NCBI RefSeq assembly: GCF_017303375.1
Contig: NZ_JAFKOH010000003.1
Coordinates: 124,001-188,000 of the forward strand
Length of the DNA stretch: 64,000 nt
Reading direction: 5' to 3'
Origin: Bacillus sp. NTK074B
Lineage (GTDB): Bacteria; Bacillota; Bacilli; Bacillales; Bacillaceae_B
Below, piece by piece: positions 25,767 through 33,683 of this stretch. How positions within the stretch are numbered: position 1 is the stretch's first letter; the number at the start of each line of letters is the position of its first letter. The notes under the pieces were generated by a model, which saw nothing but the letters and a program-made list of their open reading frames with translations, was not told where the DNA came from and searched no databases. The translations under genes were made by a program, and so were the position numbers.

Positions 25767-26447
25767 TTAGTTCACATATTCCGCAAGTATATGTATCAAA
25801 CCCTCAGCCGCATCTTTTTTGCTGGCATACTTCTGTGGGGATTCACCTTTTGACACGATAAAATGCTCTACTTCCTCCCCATAAAGAGAACCAGTTTTAT
25901 TCGCAACCATAAGTTCCGCTCCGGAAGTCTCCATTCGAAGGTTCGCCCTATGAAATAAATAATCCAGGTCATCCGTATGCTCTAACTTAAATCCCACCAG
26001 TAACACGGCTGGATTCCATTTTTTTATTTTCGATAATACTTTCGGAGCCTTCTTAAAATGAATGATTGGAGGTTCATCACTGGACATCTTTCCTGTTTCC
26101 AGTATTAGATTCCCTTGTTGGTCCAATACTTTATCAACCACCCAATCTGATCCGGCAGCTGCCATGATCACAACGTCAACAGGTTCAGATTGAACAATGG
26201 TTTTCATTTTCTCTCCTAAATCATCAATACCCTTGAACGGAATAAGTCGCATGTTATGGCGATTTTCAGGGAGCTTCGCGAAATAGCCATGTAAATAAAT
26301 GACCTCTGCACTCTGTTTCAAAGCTGCTTCAGCTAAATAACACCCCATCGTACCTTTTGCCAGATTAGTGTGTCCTCTAACATTGTCCCACTTTTCAAGG
26401 GTCCCCCCGCTTGTTATTAATATCTTTTTTCCTTTTAATTGACTCAT
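25767..26447 (-). CDS. CoaB-like flavoprotein (phosphopantothenoylcysteine synthetase domain)
   Basis: A stand-alone domain of the DFP family, about 226 residues: GKKILITSGGTLEKWDNVRG (nucleotide-binding start), TMGCYLAEAAL, DVVIMAAAGSDWVVDKV (AAV/SDW motif) and the C-terminal NKTGSLYGEEVEHFIVSKG. The housekeeping coaBC is bifunctional with a decarboxylase domain; this paralogue lacks it. ATG at 26447 is the first Met of the conserved fold; the ORF extends upstream without support. Confidence 0.8.
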   Translation of the reverse strand: MSQLKGKKILITSGGTLEKWDNVRGHTNLAKGTMGCYLAEAALKQSAEVIYLHGYFAKLPENRHNMRLIPFKGIDDLGEKMKTIVQSEPVDVVIMAAAGSDWVVDKVLDQQGNLILETGKMSSDEPPIIHFKKAPKVLSKIKKWNPAVLLVGFKLEHTDDLDYLFHRANLRMETSGAELMVANKTGSLYGEEVEHFIVSKGESPQKYASKKDAAEGLIHILAEYVN

Positions 26448-26483
26448 AGATACACCCACTGCCTTATGCATTTTGTTATGTGT

Positions 26484-26515
26484 TAGGGACCTGCCCCGGC
26501 TAACGGTACCTGATT
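26484..26515. repeat. REP-like repeat fragment overlapping a stop codon
   Basis: GGGACCTGCCCCGGCTAACGG followed by TACCTG matches the centre of the GGGGACAGGT palindrome family. It encodes the last two codons and the stop of the 26500 membrane-protein gene. Confidence 0.6.
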
Positions 26516-26784
26516 TTTCTATAGACCCCAAATCCAACGTAATAGATAAGACCAAGCCCCATAATAATCACGCCATAAACGATAAATCCCATACCGTTCC
26601 ATCCCCGGATAAAGACAATACCTATAACATAGGATAGATAGCCTGCTATTAAAATAGTTAAGGGAATCCCGAACCCTCTTTTACTTTTCGCTCTAAAGAA
26701 ATGAATGCTAATCAATATCAGAATGGCTGTCAGCACTGCCACCGAAATGACTGCGTCTCCATAATAATTCCACCAGATAGACAT
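26500..26784 (-). CDS. Small membrane protein (YesK-like)
   Basis: A 94-aa protein with three helices (about 8-28, 38-58 and 62-85); GFGIPLTILIAGYLSYVIGI resembles the YesK family. The final Tyr-Arg-stop lies inside a REP-like repeat, so the original C-terminus may differ. It is 53 bases upstream of the CoaB-like gene and 31 bases downstream of the DUF4181 gene, suggesting one transcript. Confidence 0.65.
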   Translation of the reverse strand: MSIWWNYYGDAVISVAVLTAILILISIHFFRAKSKRGFGIPLTILIAGYLSYVIGIVFIRGWNGMGFIVYGVIIMGLGLIYYVGFGVYRKIRYR

Positions 26785-26815
26785 CTCCCCCTTTTTATAA
26801 CTGGCACTTTTTCAC

Positions 26816-27211
26816 CTACATAATCCAAAATCCAAACACGGTTATAACCGCTGTTAACATCATGACCATCTCAGCTACTGTTAAAATAGCTTGTTTAGGG
26901 TACTCACTATATCTTAATTCGAAGAATGCTCTTACAGAATAGTCCAAACCGAATAACGCAACGACTCCCAACAGGTAGACATTCATATAATCTTTATGAT
27001 TGATTATAAGAAAGGATAAAGTCATTAAAGTGATGGCAGTAAAAACTCTCACCGACTTCTCAACTTTGCGATGGGTCTCGTTAATATGGTTATAGGAAAA
27101 GAAGTTTCTTTTTACTTTTTTCAGTTTAAACAGTTTTCTTAATAGGTATTTAACGGTTGAGATCATAACGAATATAATGATGGCAATTGAAATAAATTTT
27201 ATCCAAAACAT
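26816..27211 (-). CDS. DUF4181 membrane protein
   Basis: A 131-aa protein: N-terminal helix (FISIAIIIFVMISTVKYLL), a basic loop (KLFKLKKVKRNFFSYNHINE) and three further helices, with FFELRYSEYPKQAILTVAEM before the last, the DUF4181 pattern. The start ATG has GGGGG seven bases upstream. About 110 bases further upstream is promoter copy 3, separated from this start by a coding-like remnant. Confidence 0.7.
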   Translation of the reverse strand: MFWIKFISIAIIIFVMISTVKYLLRKLFKLKKVKRNFFSYNHINETHRKVEKSVRVFTAITLMTLSFLIINHKDYMNVYLLGVVALFGLDYSVRAFFELRYSEYPKQAILTVAEMVMMLTAVITVFGFWIM

Positions 27212-27327
27212 AATATCCCCCTGATTGGCTTACGGCCGTGTTTATCCTCAAGCCATCTGCCCAAAACAGCGTTTACTTCCTCTACCTTGTCTGTCTTAAT
27301 GTGAATGTGACAAATGCATCCCTCCTA

Positions 27328-27362
27328 ATACCAATTATTTCAAATGATAAAATCCAACTCAA
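27328..27362 (-). promoter_or_regulatory. Repeated promoter module, copy 3
   Basis: On the minus strand: -35 TTGAGT (27357-27362), a 17-bp spacer, extended -10 TTTGAAATAAT (hexamer 27334-27339), then TTGGTATTAGGAGGG, a built-in ribosome site. The ATG after it opens only a short broken frame (about 27215-27315, including TDKVEEVNAVLGRWLEDKHG in a shifted frame). The intact DUF4181 gene follows. Confidence 0.65.
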
Positions 27363-27492
27363 GGAAAATTCTACAAAAGGGACGTTTCAGCTGATTCTAG
27401 AGGGTCCCGTTTGCGGGTTTTTCCAAAATCTAATTAAAAGAGGACAAGCCCTTATCGGGTGTGAGATCAGAGTCATTCTCAGAGCTGATCAA

Positions 27493-27678
27493 TAGCCGGA
27501 AATATTCCGCTTAGTTAGCCATTACTCTTTAAAATAAACTGAAATAGGCGGAGGAATTCCGCCTATCGAGCACATAAATTTCAAAACGGGCGGTTATTTT
27601 GTTCATAGGCGGAAAAACTCCGCTTATTTACCTCCAAAACAAGTTCTATTCTGAATATAGCCGGAAAACTTCCGCTTA
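27493..27678. repeat. Array of four ~21-bp palindromes (TAGGCGGAAnnnTTCCGCTTA)
   Basis: Four copies at 27493-27513, 27545-27565, 27606-27626 and 27658-27678 start 52, 61 and 52 bases apart, in a 566-bp gap without genes. Each is a short hairpin with a variable centre. A second array of the same family lies at 50906-51091. Confidence 0.85.
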
Positions 27679-27776
27679 TTTTTGCCAATTGTTCTATAAA
27701 GGGCAAGACATCTTCTGTCATTTGATTATGATGAAGAGGCTTGGCCCCTTTTGTCCAAGTCTGTCAGGCTCTCCTC

Positions 27777-28379
27777 TCATATACCAACGACATAGACTCC
27801 ATTGGGATCCCTTTGACTTGAAGGCACTACTCCGCTCATCACTGCCTGGTGGATCGTAGAAGTTTCTCCTTTTCCTACTTGTATATGGTTCATTGTCTCG
27901 TTAAGTAAACAGGATAGATCTTTCTCCAATTCGACATCTTCCATGATTAACTCTAATTCTTCCATTCTCGCAATAGCCGGGGGGCCGTCAATCGCATCTT
28001 TATTGCTTTGAAGTTCAATCCTGAAACCGTATGGTGTTCCGATAAAGGTTCTCCTTTCATTACGATTCACTTTCCAGTTCATCCCTCCGGCCCTTTGACA
28101 TATCTCATCAAGTTCCACTGGACTCACCAAGAAACCAATATGGTCAAACATCACTCTCTTACCGTATCCAAAGGTAATATTGATAGCCCCTTTCCTCGCT
28201 TCGATGATCCTGAACTTGATCCCTCTATCCCGAAAGTCATCCCACTCCAAAGGGGGATTGAATGTTTGAAAATCACCTCGATATTTCCCTGTGCGGAGTG
28301 AAATTCGAAATCCATTCTTCACATAGAACTTTTCTGTTTCTTCTACATGGGGCGTCCAGAAATGGTAATGAAATAACAT
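27777..28379 (-). CDS. VOC-family protein with extended C-terminus
   Basis: A 200-aa protein. The first 120 residues form a VOC fold (MLFHYHFWTPHVEETEKFYV, RVMFDHIGFLVSPVELDEIC, TPYGFRIELQSN). The C-terminal 75 residues add a second, smaller helical and strand region (ARMEELELIMEDVELEKDLS). The function is unknown. The 27.2-27.8 kb gap downstream holds only repeats. Confidence 0.78.
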   Translation of the reverse strand: MLFHYHFWTPHVEETEKFYVKNGFRISLRTGKYRGDFQTFNPPLEWDDFRDRGIKFRIIEARKGAINITFGYGKRVMFDHIGFLVSPVELDEICQRAGGMNWKVNRNERRTFIGTPYGFRIELQSNKDAIDGPPAIARMEELELIMEDVELEKDLSCLLNETMNHIQVGKGETSTIHQAVMSGVVPSSQRDPNGVYVVGI

Positions 28380-28523
28380 GATTCATCCCTCCATCAAAAT
28401 TGTTCGGATGCTCCCTATACTGTATCAGCCGACCGATAAAGCTTCATCCTTAATCAGAATGAAATCCGCTTCATCCTTTCGTACCAGGTAAGGGAACAAT
28501 GAGTATTCACTGGCTAAATAAAT

Positions 28524-28562
28524 TCAGGTGCAATCCACAAAAGATCACACCTGGCTGTAAGA
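28524..28562 (-). terminator. Weak hairpin downstream of the 28571 hydrolase
   Basis: CAGGTG and CACCTG pair across about 18 bases, just after the hydrolase stop on the minus strand. This is a modest terminator candidate. Confidence 0.4.
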
Positions 28563-28570
28563 CTATACAG

Positions 28571-29287
28571 TTAAACGATTTTGAACTTCCCTAGAAACTC
28601 TCCTAGTACTCCCGTATACATATCCGGTTTATCCTCATGAACCAGATGCGATGCAAACGGAATGACGCATACATGCACGTTCTTATGCATGGTTTGATAC
28701 TTAGCGGCAGTCGATACTTCCGCCTGATTCCCCTCCCCCACCATAAAAAGAATCGGCACAAGAATAGAATCCAAGTCACACGTAACATCAAAAGGGTACC
28801 AGTCTTCGTCTCGAGCCATATAGATGAACTGTCTCCAATCCGATTCGTGCTGCAGGTCCAGTTGCTTGGTGAATTCGGTATTATCCAATAACTCTCTTTG
28901 GAATTGAACTTCTTGAGCATGCATTTCCGACCAATTGTCCGGCTTGTCAGATGTAATACCAGACAAGGTTAAGCTGCGTAATCGATCAGGGTATTTCTTT
29001 GCAAATCGTAAACCCACTAACCCCCCAAGTGAGCACCCTACCAAATCCAGTTCATCCACTTGTAAATGATCAAGTGTTTCCTTCAAATCATCTGCAGCGT
29101 TTTCAAAGTAGTTGCTAATGTCATCACTAACTGACTTTCCATGTCCTCTTAAATCCGGCACTATGACTCTCCTGCTTTTTTGAAGTACTTCTCTTTGTTT
29201 CACAAAATCAGTACTCCCCGTTTGCAGCCCCGTGTGGAGAAAGACAACAGGTTCCCCTTCTCCGTATATTTCAGTATGTAAAATCAT
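28571..29287 (-). CDS. Alpha/beta hydrolase
   Basis: A 238-aa hydrolase with oxyanion motif VFLHTGLQTGS, conserved IVPDLRGHGKS, nucleophile elbow GCSLGG (Ser86) and catalytic His in ASHLVHEDKP. At the usual acid position the sequence reads MVGEGNQAE: the canonical Asp is not there, so Glu may serve or activity may be reduced. It is cytosolic and single-gene. Confidence 0.82.
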   Translation of the reverse strand: MILHTEIYGEGEPVVFLHTGLQTGSTDFVKQREVLQKSRRVIVPDLRGHGKSVSDDISNYFENAADDLKETLDHLQVDELDLVGCSLGGLVGLRFAKKYPDRLRSLTLSGITSDKPDNWSEMHAQEVQFQRELLDNTEFTKQLDLQHESDWRQFIYMARDEDWYPFDVTCDLDSILVPILFMVGEGNQAEVSTAAKYQTMHKNVHVCVIPFASHLVHEDKPDMYTGVLGEFLGKFKIV

Positions 29288-29324
29288 CTATTCTTCCTCC
29301 CTCTCATGTCTGATATCCAGGCAT

Positions 29325-29640
29325 TTATTTGGCGATCTCGGATGCTAACCTTTTATACAGTTCACTGAATCCTTCACATTCTAAATCGGCAAAGGTATGA
29401 AATCTCTCAGCCAAGCTGGTTTAATTCAATTATCTCCTCCAATGGTTGCGCTGTCATTTTAAGCCATTGATCTATCTATCAGACGTAGTAACTTCTATCC
29501 TCTTGACTCCTAAACACTGTTTAAAATCCATTCCAAAAACCTCCAAAATGACTTTAGATAACTCCTAAGTATGCACGAATGTACGGTACATAATGATCAC
29601 CCCATGGAAGCAGCCTTTTTCTTCCTGATACTAGAAGTCT
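29325..29640 (-). pseudogene. Cluster of coding relics, including a DUF2332-like fragment
   Basis: Three coding-like stretches lie in different frames. LAERFHTFADLECEGFSELY then KRLASEIAK-stop (29325-29414) matches the start of DUF2332-type proteins. DQWLKMTAQPLEEIIELNQL then G-stop (about 29408-29475) and MDFKQCLGVKRIEVTTSDR (about 29475-29535) belong to unidentified genes. None has an intact frame. The 29.29-29.68 kb gap holds nothing else I recognise. Confidence 0.5.
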
Positions 29641-29682
29641 CAAGTTTCATTCCCCTGTAAAGTAGATGTTTGGCCTGTCAGT

Positions 29683-30129
29683 CTATAAAAAGAGTAAGTC
29701 CTGCTTGTATACTATTCCATGCTCTAAGTAGATCTTTAGTAGCGTTAATGCTTCGCCCCAGCCTACTGCACAACCCATGCAGGCTTTTAAGCTTTCTACC
29801 GAGTGTGTGTAGCCTTTATCATTAAGAATGATCAAAGTCCCCTCTTTATACGGCTCAAACTTGAACGTTACAGTTGAAATCACTTCTCCTGGTGACCATT
29901 GAAAAGCAAATCGTTGGTTGGGGATTGCCTCAATTATTGACCCGCCATCTTCAATCGTTCTATGTCCATTACTTCTCCATATCAACCGTATCTGACCAGT
30001 TCCATTTGAATTGATATTTATACTAGCATCATCTGTAAACCAGGCATTCCAACCTTGAGAGGTCGAAATCGTTTGATATACTTTTTCTAAAGGTACTTTA
30101 ATGTACGTCTTATGGTTAATTTCCAGCAT
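29683..30129 (-). CDS. SRPBCC (AHSA1-like) domain protein
   Basis: A 148-aa START-like fold of the AHSA1/YndB type. It has KTYIKVPLEKVYQTISTSQG at the start, WNAWFTDDASI, then FAFQWSPGEVISTVTFKFEP, and a C-terminal helix ACMGCAVGWGEALTLLKIYL. These proteins bind hydrophobic ligands; no specific ligand is predictable. Confidence 0.85.
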   Translation of the reverse strand: MLEINHKTYIKVPLEKVYQTISTSQGWNAWFTDDASININSNGTGQIRLIWRSNGHRTIEDGGSIIEAIPNQRFAFQWSPGEVISTVTFKFEPYKEGTLIILNDKGYTHSVESLKACMGCAVGWGEALTLLKIYLEHGIVYKQDLLFL

Positions 30130-30316
30130 TTCACCTTTCTCCCTCCATGCTTTTCACCACTATAATACTATAAAAAGTAAATAACCTATTTTATTCCCGA
30201 ATTCAATTATTAACCACTCAACTTTGTTGCCTCTCTCTTCTAAGCATCTTTTACACCCTTTAAAGATTAGAAGACTTAAACAAGAACACCTCCTATGTTC
30301 AACCGATCCTTATGTA

Positions 30317-30643
30317 TTAAAACGGATTTTCCCCTTTCACAAAAGGAACAAAAACTACATAATTGGCCACGATAAATAGGATCCAAAACACAAAGGATGA
30401 GACCCTTTGTTGGAAAAAGGTATTTTCCTTTGCGATAAAGAAAGACGCTATTAACGTATAGAAAACATACAGAATATAACTGATCCCAAACCAGTTGATC
30501 CACACGTTTCCCATGAACTCGATGCCAAAACGCTCGTAAACTGGTTTCAAGATATGAAACAGACAAAGGAAGCCAATAATTAAAAATGCAACTCTCTCAA
30601 ACAACCTTATGATCGCTTTATGAAATTCACTCAACATAGACAC
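30317..30643 (-). CDS. Small membrane protein, three to four helices
   Basis: A 108-aa protein: an amphipathic N-terminus (MSMLSEFHKAIIRLFER), then helices at about 18-36, 46-70 and 82-102. No family is recognised. It may share a transcript with the zinc-finger protein upstream (64 bases apart). Confidence 0.6.
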   Translation of the reverse strand: MSMLSEFHKAIIRLFERVAFLIIGFLCLFHILKPVYERFGIEFMGNVWINWFGISYILYVFYTLIASFFIAKENTFFQQRVSSFVFWILFIVANYVVFVPFVKGENPF

Positions 30644-30706
30644 CCCCTTATGATATTTTAGATTTGTCTTTTAAGAGAGTGCCTCACCCAACATAAGAAA
30701 ACGCCT

Positions 30707-30994
30707 CTATTCAACACCTTTATAAGTTACCAGAAAAGGTGTTATCAACGTACCTCCCAATAGAATGAGCATACCGATTCCAAACGTCAAAAAATAATTT
30801 TCAAATGGGGATAGGAAGTTGAAGAACAATACTGCAGGAAGTATGGTACAAAGCACAAAAGCCAGTCTTCCATGAAAGGTGATATCGTGCTCCGTCCCGC
30901 AGTTCGTGCAGTGGATAGGTTTATATGTCCATATAAACGATTTCATAATCGCTTTCCAGCTAAATGGGGTCTGACATTTATCGCATTTTTGCAA
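30707..30994 (-). CDS. CXXC-20-CXXC zinc-finger membrane protein (TIGR04104-like)
   Basis: A 95-aa protein. An N-terminal zinc ribbon (CDKCQTPFSW and CTNCGTEH, two CxxC pairs about 21 residues apart) is followed by two transmembrane helices (LAFVLCTILPAVLFFNFLSP; FGIGMLILLGGTLITPFL). This is the pattern of the cxxc_20_cxxc family. The TTG start follows GAGGTGAT. The function is unknown. Confidence 0.75.
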   Translation of the reverse strand: MQKCDKCQTPFSWKAIMKSFIWTYKPIHCTNCGTEHDITFHGRLAFVLCTILPAVLFFNFLSPFENYFLTFGIGMLILLGGTLITPFLVTYKGVE

Positions 30995-31036
30995 GCTAAA
31001 ATCACCTCGATGCTTAAATTAATTCATGATACTTTC

Positions 31037-31201
31037 TCAGGTATCACAGTCCTCTTTCTCTTCTTTTTCATATAACAAATAATAAATAGACATACCTGTC
31101 AGGATCAGAAATGTCAGTGTGAAGATAAGGTTTTTCACTAAAAATGAAAGATATAGCACAATAAATAACATGAGAATTGTTGTTAGTACTTTCGCTGCCA
31201 C
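31037..31201 (-). CDS. 54-aa two-helix membrane protein
   Basis: GTG at 31201 follows AAAGGAGGAGTCAT. The product is two hydrophobic helices (VLTTILMLFIVLYLSFLV; LIFTLTFLILTGMSIYYLL) and an acidic tail (YEKEEKEDCDT). The ribosome site and the clean membrane pattern make it a real gene despite its length. It begins about 60 bases after the NUDIX stop, in the same direction. Confidence 0.65.
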   Translation of the reverse strand: MAAKVLTTILMLFIVLYLSFLVKNLIFTLTFLILTGMSIYYLLYEKEEKEDCDT

Positions 31202-31264
31202 ATGACTCCTCCTTTGAACTGGCCAACTCCTGTCTTTAAGTGCAAACAGGGAGCCATACCTTTA

Positions 31265-31690
31265 TTAACCAAGTTCAAGATCCCGAATAAAATCAAAGGT
31301 CTTTTCAAACAGTTTAGGTTGGATATCTGAATAGGTAAGGCTGGTAGGAAGCTCTTCAAATAATTCCACTTCATGAATCTCTGAATCTGGCAATGGCCCG
31401 ACTTCTTGTATCCTGCCAAAAAATAATCTTCCATATGTGTGAGAACCATCAGTGGAATAATCGCAAATGGGAATTAAATCCGCTTCTCTACAACCGGTCT
31501 CCTCATATAACTCCCTCCCGGCTGCTTCCTCAATGGATTCTCCCGCTTCCTTTTGACCACCAGGGATCTCCCACGAAGTTCTACCCTTATGCTTCACATA
31601 CACCCACTTCCCTTTATAAATGGCACTTATTACTGCGAAAGATAGCTCCGTTTCATTTATCGTACCCAGATCATAAAAATGGATGGACAT
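31265..31690 (-). CDS. NUDIX hydrolase
   Basis: About 141 residues with a complete Nudix box, GGQKEAGESIEEAAGRELYE followed by ETG (GX5EX7REUXEEXG satisfied), preceded by TSWEIPG. It cleaves a nucleoside diphosphate linked to some moiety; the substrate is unknown. ATG at 31690 is preferred because the longer ORF overlaps the upstream VOC gene. With that start the spacing is eight bases, so the two are probably co-transcribed. Confidence 0.85.
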   Translation of the reverse strand: MSIHFYDLGTINETELSFAVISAIYKGKWVYVKHKGRTSWEIPGGQKEAGESIEEAAGRELYEETGCREADLIPICDYSTDGSHTYGRLFFGRIQEVGPLPDSEIHEVELFEELPTSLTYSDIQPKLFEKTFDFIRDLELG

Positions 31691-31698
31691 GACGTGCG

Positions 31699-32040
31699 TC
31701 ACTCCCAATAGCAAACTTGCATTCTATTATCATCTAAGTCGTAAAAATCAAAATAGGTATTGTCCCCATCACACTTTATATCCGTAACCTTTATGCCTTT
31801 TTCTTTTAGCTTTACATAGGTTTCATCAATAGTACTACTGAAGAAAATAGGGTAAACCGGACTATCTTTCGAAGATACCTTTCCTTCTTCAATCGTGAAC
31901 GGAACCCCGCCATTTCCAACCGTAAATATGCGATAACCTTCTCCACTAAATGACACGTTAAACCCTAACTCTTGATACCATTTACTTGATTGCTCGAGGT
32001 TGCTCACGGTTAAACAGATTGAATCTATTCGTTCAAACAT
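31699..32040 (-). CDS. VOC-family (glyoxalase-like) protein
   Basis: A 113-aa VOC protein: RIDSICLTVSNLEQSSKWYQ and ELGFNVSF in the first half, SSTIDETYVKLKEKGIKVTD and FDFYDLDDNRMQVCYWE in the second. The family covers glyoxalases, dioxygenases and drug-binding resistance proteins. It is likely co-transcribed with the downstream NUDIX gene. Confidence 0.85.
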   Translation of the reverse strand: MFERIDSICLTVSNLEQSSKWYQELGFNVSFSGEGYRIFTVGNGGVPFTIEEGKVSSKDSPVYPIFFSSTIDETYVKLKEKGIKVTDIKCDGDNTYFDFYDLDDNRMQVCYWE

Positions 32041-32075
32041 GTAGATACACTCCTTTTTTTATTGGCTTACTCCGT

Positions 32076-32330
32076 TTAATAAAACGACCAAATAATCAGA
32101 TTAAATGATTCCGCCAACTTCCGTAAAACCCTCGGGACTGATCCGTCGTCATCAATATAGTACACCTCAGTAATAGTCAGAACCCAAAGGGCAAGCACGA
32201 CAGCCAGGACGATCAACACAGCCCATAATTTATTGTCACTACTTCTTCTACCCTTTTTATGCTTCTTCTTTCTATATAAACTCTGCGCCCTTCGTTGCTG
32301 TTGGTGTTTATCCTGTTTGTCAGCATTCAT
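32076..32330 (-). CDS. Small single-pass membrane protein with basic N-terminus
   Basis: An 84-aa protein. A very basic, Gln-rich cytosolic head (KQDKHQQQRRAQSLYRKKKH) is followed by one transmembrane helix (LWAVLIVLAVVLALWVLTI) and an outside tail with DDDGSVPRVLRKLAESFN. No family is recognised. GGAGGGG lies upstream of the ATG. The topology would allow nucleic-acid or phospholipid contact at the membrane, but that is speculation. Confidence 0.65.
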   Translation of the reverse strand: MNADKQDKHQQQRRAQSLYRKKKHKKGRRSSDNKLWAVLIVLAVVLALWVLTITEVYYIDDDGSVPRVLRKLAESFNLIIWSFY

Positions 32331-32432
32331 AGGTCTTTCCCCTCCTTACTGACTAGCTCTTGCCTTTCCGTGGGTTTTGACTCCACTAAAAAGCCGTCCT
32401 GTACAGAGCAAGCAGGTGTAGGATGAAAATAC

Positions 32433-32567
32433 TCACTCCCCCAGAATGAAGAAATAAGCTAAACCTCTACTTTCCTCCCACTGACTATATGCTTGAATGA
32501 ACGAAATGAATGCTACAAAAAAACCCATATACAACTGAAATTTGCTTTTCACCCTGCTCCCCCGCAT
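32433..32567 (-). CDS. 44-aa small membrane protein
   Basis: ATG at 32567 (or GTG at 32552 after GGGGGAGCAGG) opens a frame with FQLYMGFFVAFISFIQAYSQ and WEESRGLAYFFILGE. It lies directly downstream of promoter-module copy 4, which supports expression. It may be a truncated form of a larger two-helix protein, because the frame after the stop is not coding-like. Confidence 0.45.
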   Translation of the reverse strand: MRGSRVKSKFQLYMGFFVAFISFIQAYSQWEESRGLAYFFILGE

Positions 32568-32585
32568 TCCTCACAACACTCCTTC

Positions 32586-32620
32586 ATTCTAATTATTCCA
32601 AATTAACCCATCATACTCAA
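32586..32620 (-). promoter_or_regulatory. Repeated promoter module, copy 4
   Basis: On the minus strand: -35 TTGAGT (32615-32620), 17 bp, -10 AATAAT (32592-32597) in the variant TTTGGAATAATT. It lies 19-25 bases before the 44-aa ORF start. Confidence 0.6.
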
Positions 32621-32637
32621 GGGGAATTTTCAGACAA

Positions 32638-32669
32638 AAAGGGCTCATCCTCCCCGGACAAGCCCCTTT
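32638..32669 (-). terminator. Terminator of the PadR-DUF2812 operon
   Basis: AAAGGGCT and AGCCCCTTT pair with a GC-rich centre; on the minus strand TTTTTG follows. It lies four bases after the DUF2812 stop. Confidence 0.7.
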
Positions 32670-32673
32670 CCTA

Positions 32674-33240
32674 CTATTGCTCCTTCAAAACCGAATACTT
32701 CCGATAAGCCTTATAATATACTCCAGCCATTAACATCAACATAAAGGCAGGAAACAATTTCAACAGAACAAATGGCGTTTCAAAGAGAAATGCTTTCCAA
32801 AACAAATCTTTCTCCATACTCCAAAGACCGTCATGATATAATCCTGGATCTCTGTAGTACCTGAAAGAGTAGATGAGGAATATCATGCCAACCCAAAAGG
32901 CATACCCCATGATCCGCTTATAATAATGTCTCTTTGACTCCCGGTCAGAGAAGATTTCATTCTGATCATCACTTTCTTTCTGCCAATACCGTATACCACT
33001 CAGCCAGTACCCTTTCAGGTAGTTCCAACCGAAATCCTCATAGATTCCTTTGTATTCCTCCAGCTTTTTCTTGGATAGATAATCCTGATAGTCCAGTCTC
33101 ATCACATAGTTCTTGTCGGTCTTTTCAAAGGTGTACACGCCCAGACCACTGATGTTTGTGCAGCGGTAGCCTTTTTGCAGTTGCTCGTTCAGCCAACGTT
33201 CTTCCTTTTCAATGCTGATGAACCATTTAACCTTCTTCAT
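32674..33240 (-). CDS. DUF2812 membrane protein
   Basis: About 188 residues: a soluble N-terminal domain typical of DUF2812 (KWFISIEKEERWLNEQLQKG, YTFEKTDKNYVMRLDYQDYL, FGWNYLKGYWLSGIRYWQK) and two C-terminal membrane helices. The ATG at 33240 overlaps the PadR stop. PadR-DUF2812 pairs are common in Firmicutes and are thought to respond to membrane or antibiotic stress. The molecular role is unknown. Confidence 0.85.
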   Translation of the reverse strand: MKKVKWFISIEKEERWLNEQLQKGYRCTNISGLGVYTFEKTDKNYVMRLDYQDYLSKKKLEEYKGIYEDFGWNYLKGYWLSGIRYWQKESDDQNEIFSDRESKRHYYKRIMGYAFWVGMIFLIYSFRYYRDPGLYHDGLWSMEKDLFWKAFLFETPFVLLKLFPAFMLMLMAGVYYKAYRKYSVLKEQ

Positions 33241-33544
33241 TCGATTCACTTCCTTCGTACAAGGATACAATGTGCAGGAGCCTATCGTGCTCCGTGTTCA
33301 AGATGGAGTTTCCTTCTGAGGTGATCTGATAGATTTTTCTCCGGCCAGAATGTCCAACAGGCTCGATCCACCCGTGTTTATTCAGGTTCTCAATCGCTCC
33401 GTATAATGTGCCGGCCGCTAACACCACGGTGCCTTTGCTCATTTCTTCGATCTTCTGCATGGCCGCATAGCCGTGAAGGGGCTCACGCAGTGCCAGTAAA
33501 ATATAATGCATCGTTTCAGATAGCGGCAATAATTTATGTTTCAT
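33227..33544 (-). CDS. PadR-family transcriptional repressor
   Basis: A 105-aa winged-helix protein with ETMHYILLALREPLHGYAAM, GTLYGAIENLNKHGWIEPVG and GRRKIYQITSEG, the PadR signature. It is translationally coupled to DUF2812. Direct repeats in its promoter region (33562-33625) suggest autorepression. Confidence 0.9.
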   Translation of the reverse strand: MKHKLLPLSETMHYILLALREPLHGYAAMQKIEEMSKGTVVLAAGTLYGAIENLNKHGWIEPVGHSGRRKIYQITSEGNSILNTEHDRLLHIVSLYEGSESNEEG

Positions 33545-33561
33545 ATTCTCACCCTTTTATT

Positions 33562-33625
33562 CAGTTCAACTACATAGTTCAGCTTACTAATAATTTAATA
33601 CAGTTCAACTGAATAGTCAACCATA
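33562..33625. promoter_or_regulatory. Duplicated operator-like sequence upstream of padR
   Basis: Two copies of CAGTTCAACTnnATAGTnCA occur, at about 33562-33582 and 33601-33620, about 38 bases apart. Each contains CAGTTCAACTG-like dyad symmetry. The position in the PadR promoter fits autoregulation. Confidence 0.55.
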
Positions 33626-33646
33626 TTTTAGAAATACCATTAAAAA

Positions 33647-33679
33647 AAGCCAATTTCCGTTATGTTCGGAAATTGGCTT
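33647..33679. terminator. Terminator of the 33684 VOC gene
   Basis: AAGCCAATTTCCG and CGGAAATTGGCTT form a perfect 13-bp stem. A seven-T tract follows on the minus strand. Confidence 0.9.
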
Positions 33680-33683
33680 GATC

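Noticed and set aside
27493-27678. Possible CRISPR or riboswitch array
   Set aside because: The palindromes vary in their centres, spacers are similar in length but not protospacer-like, and no expression platform is adjacent.
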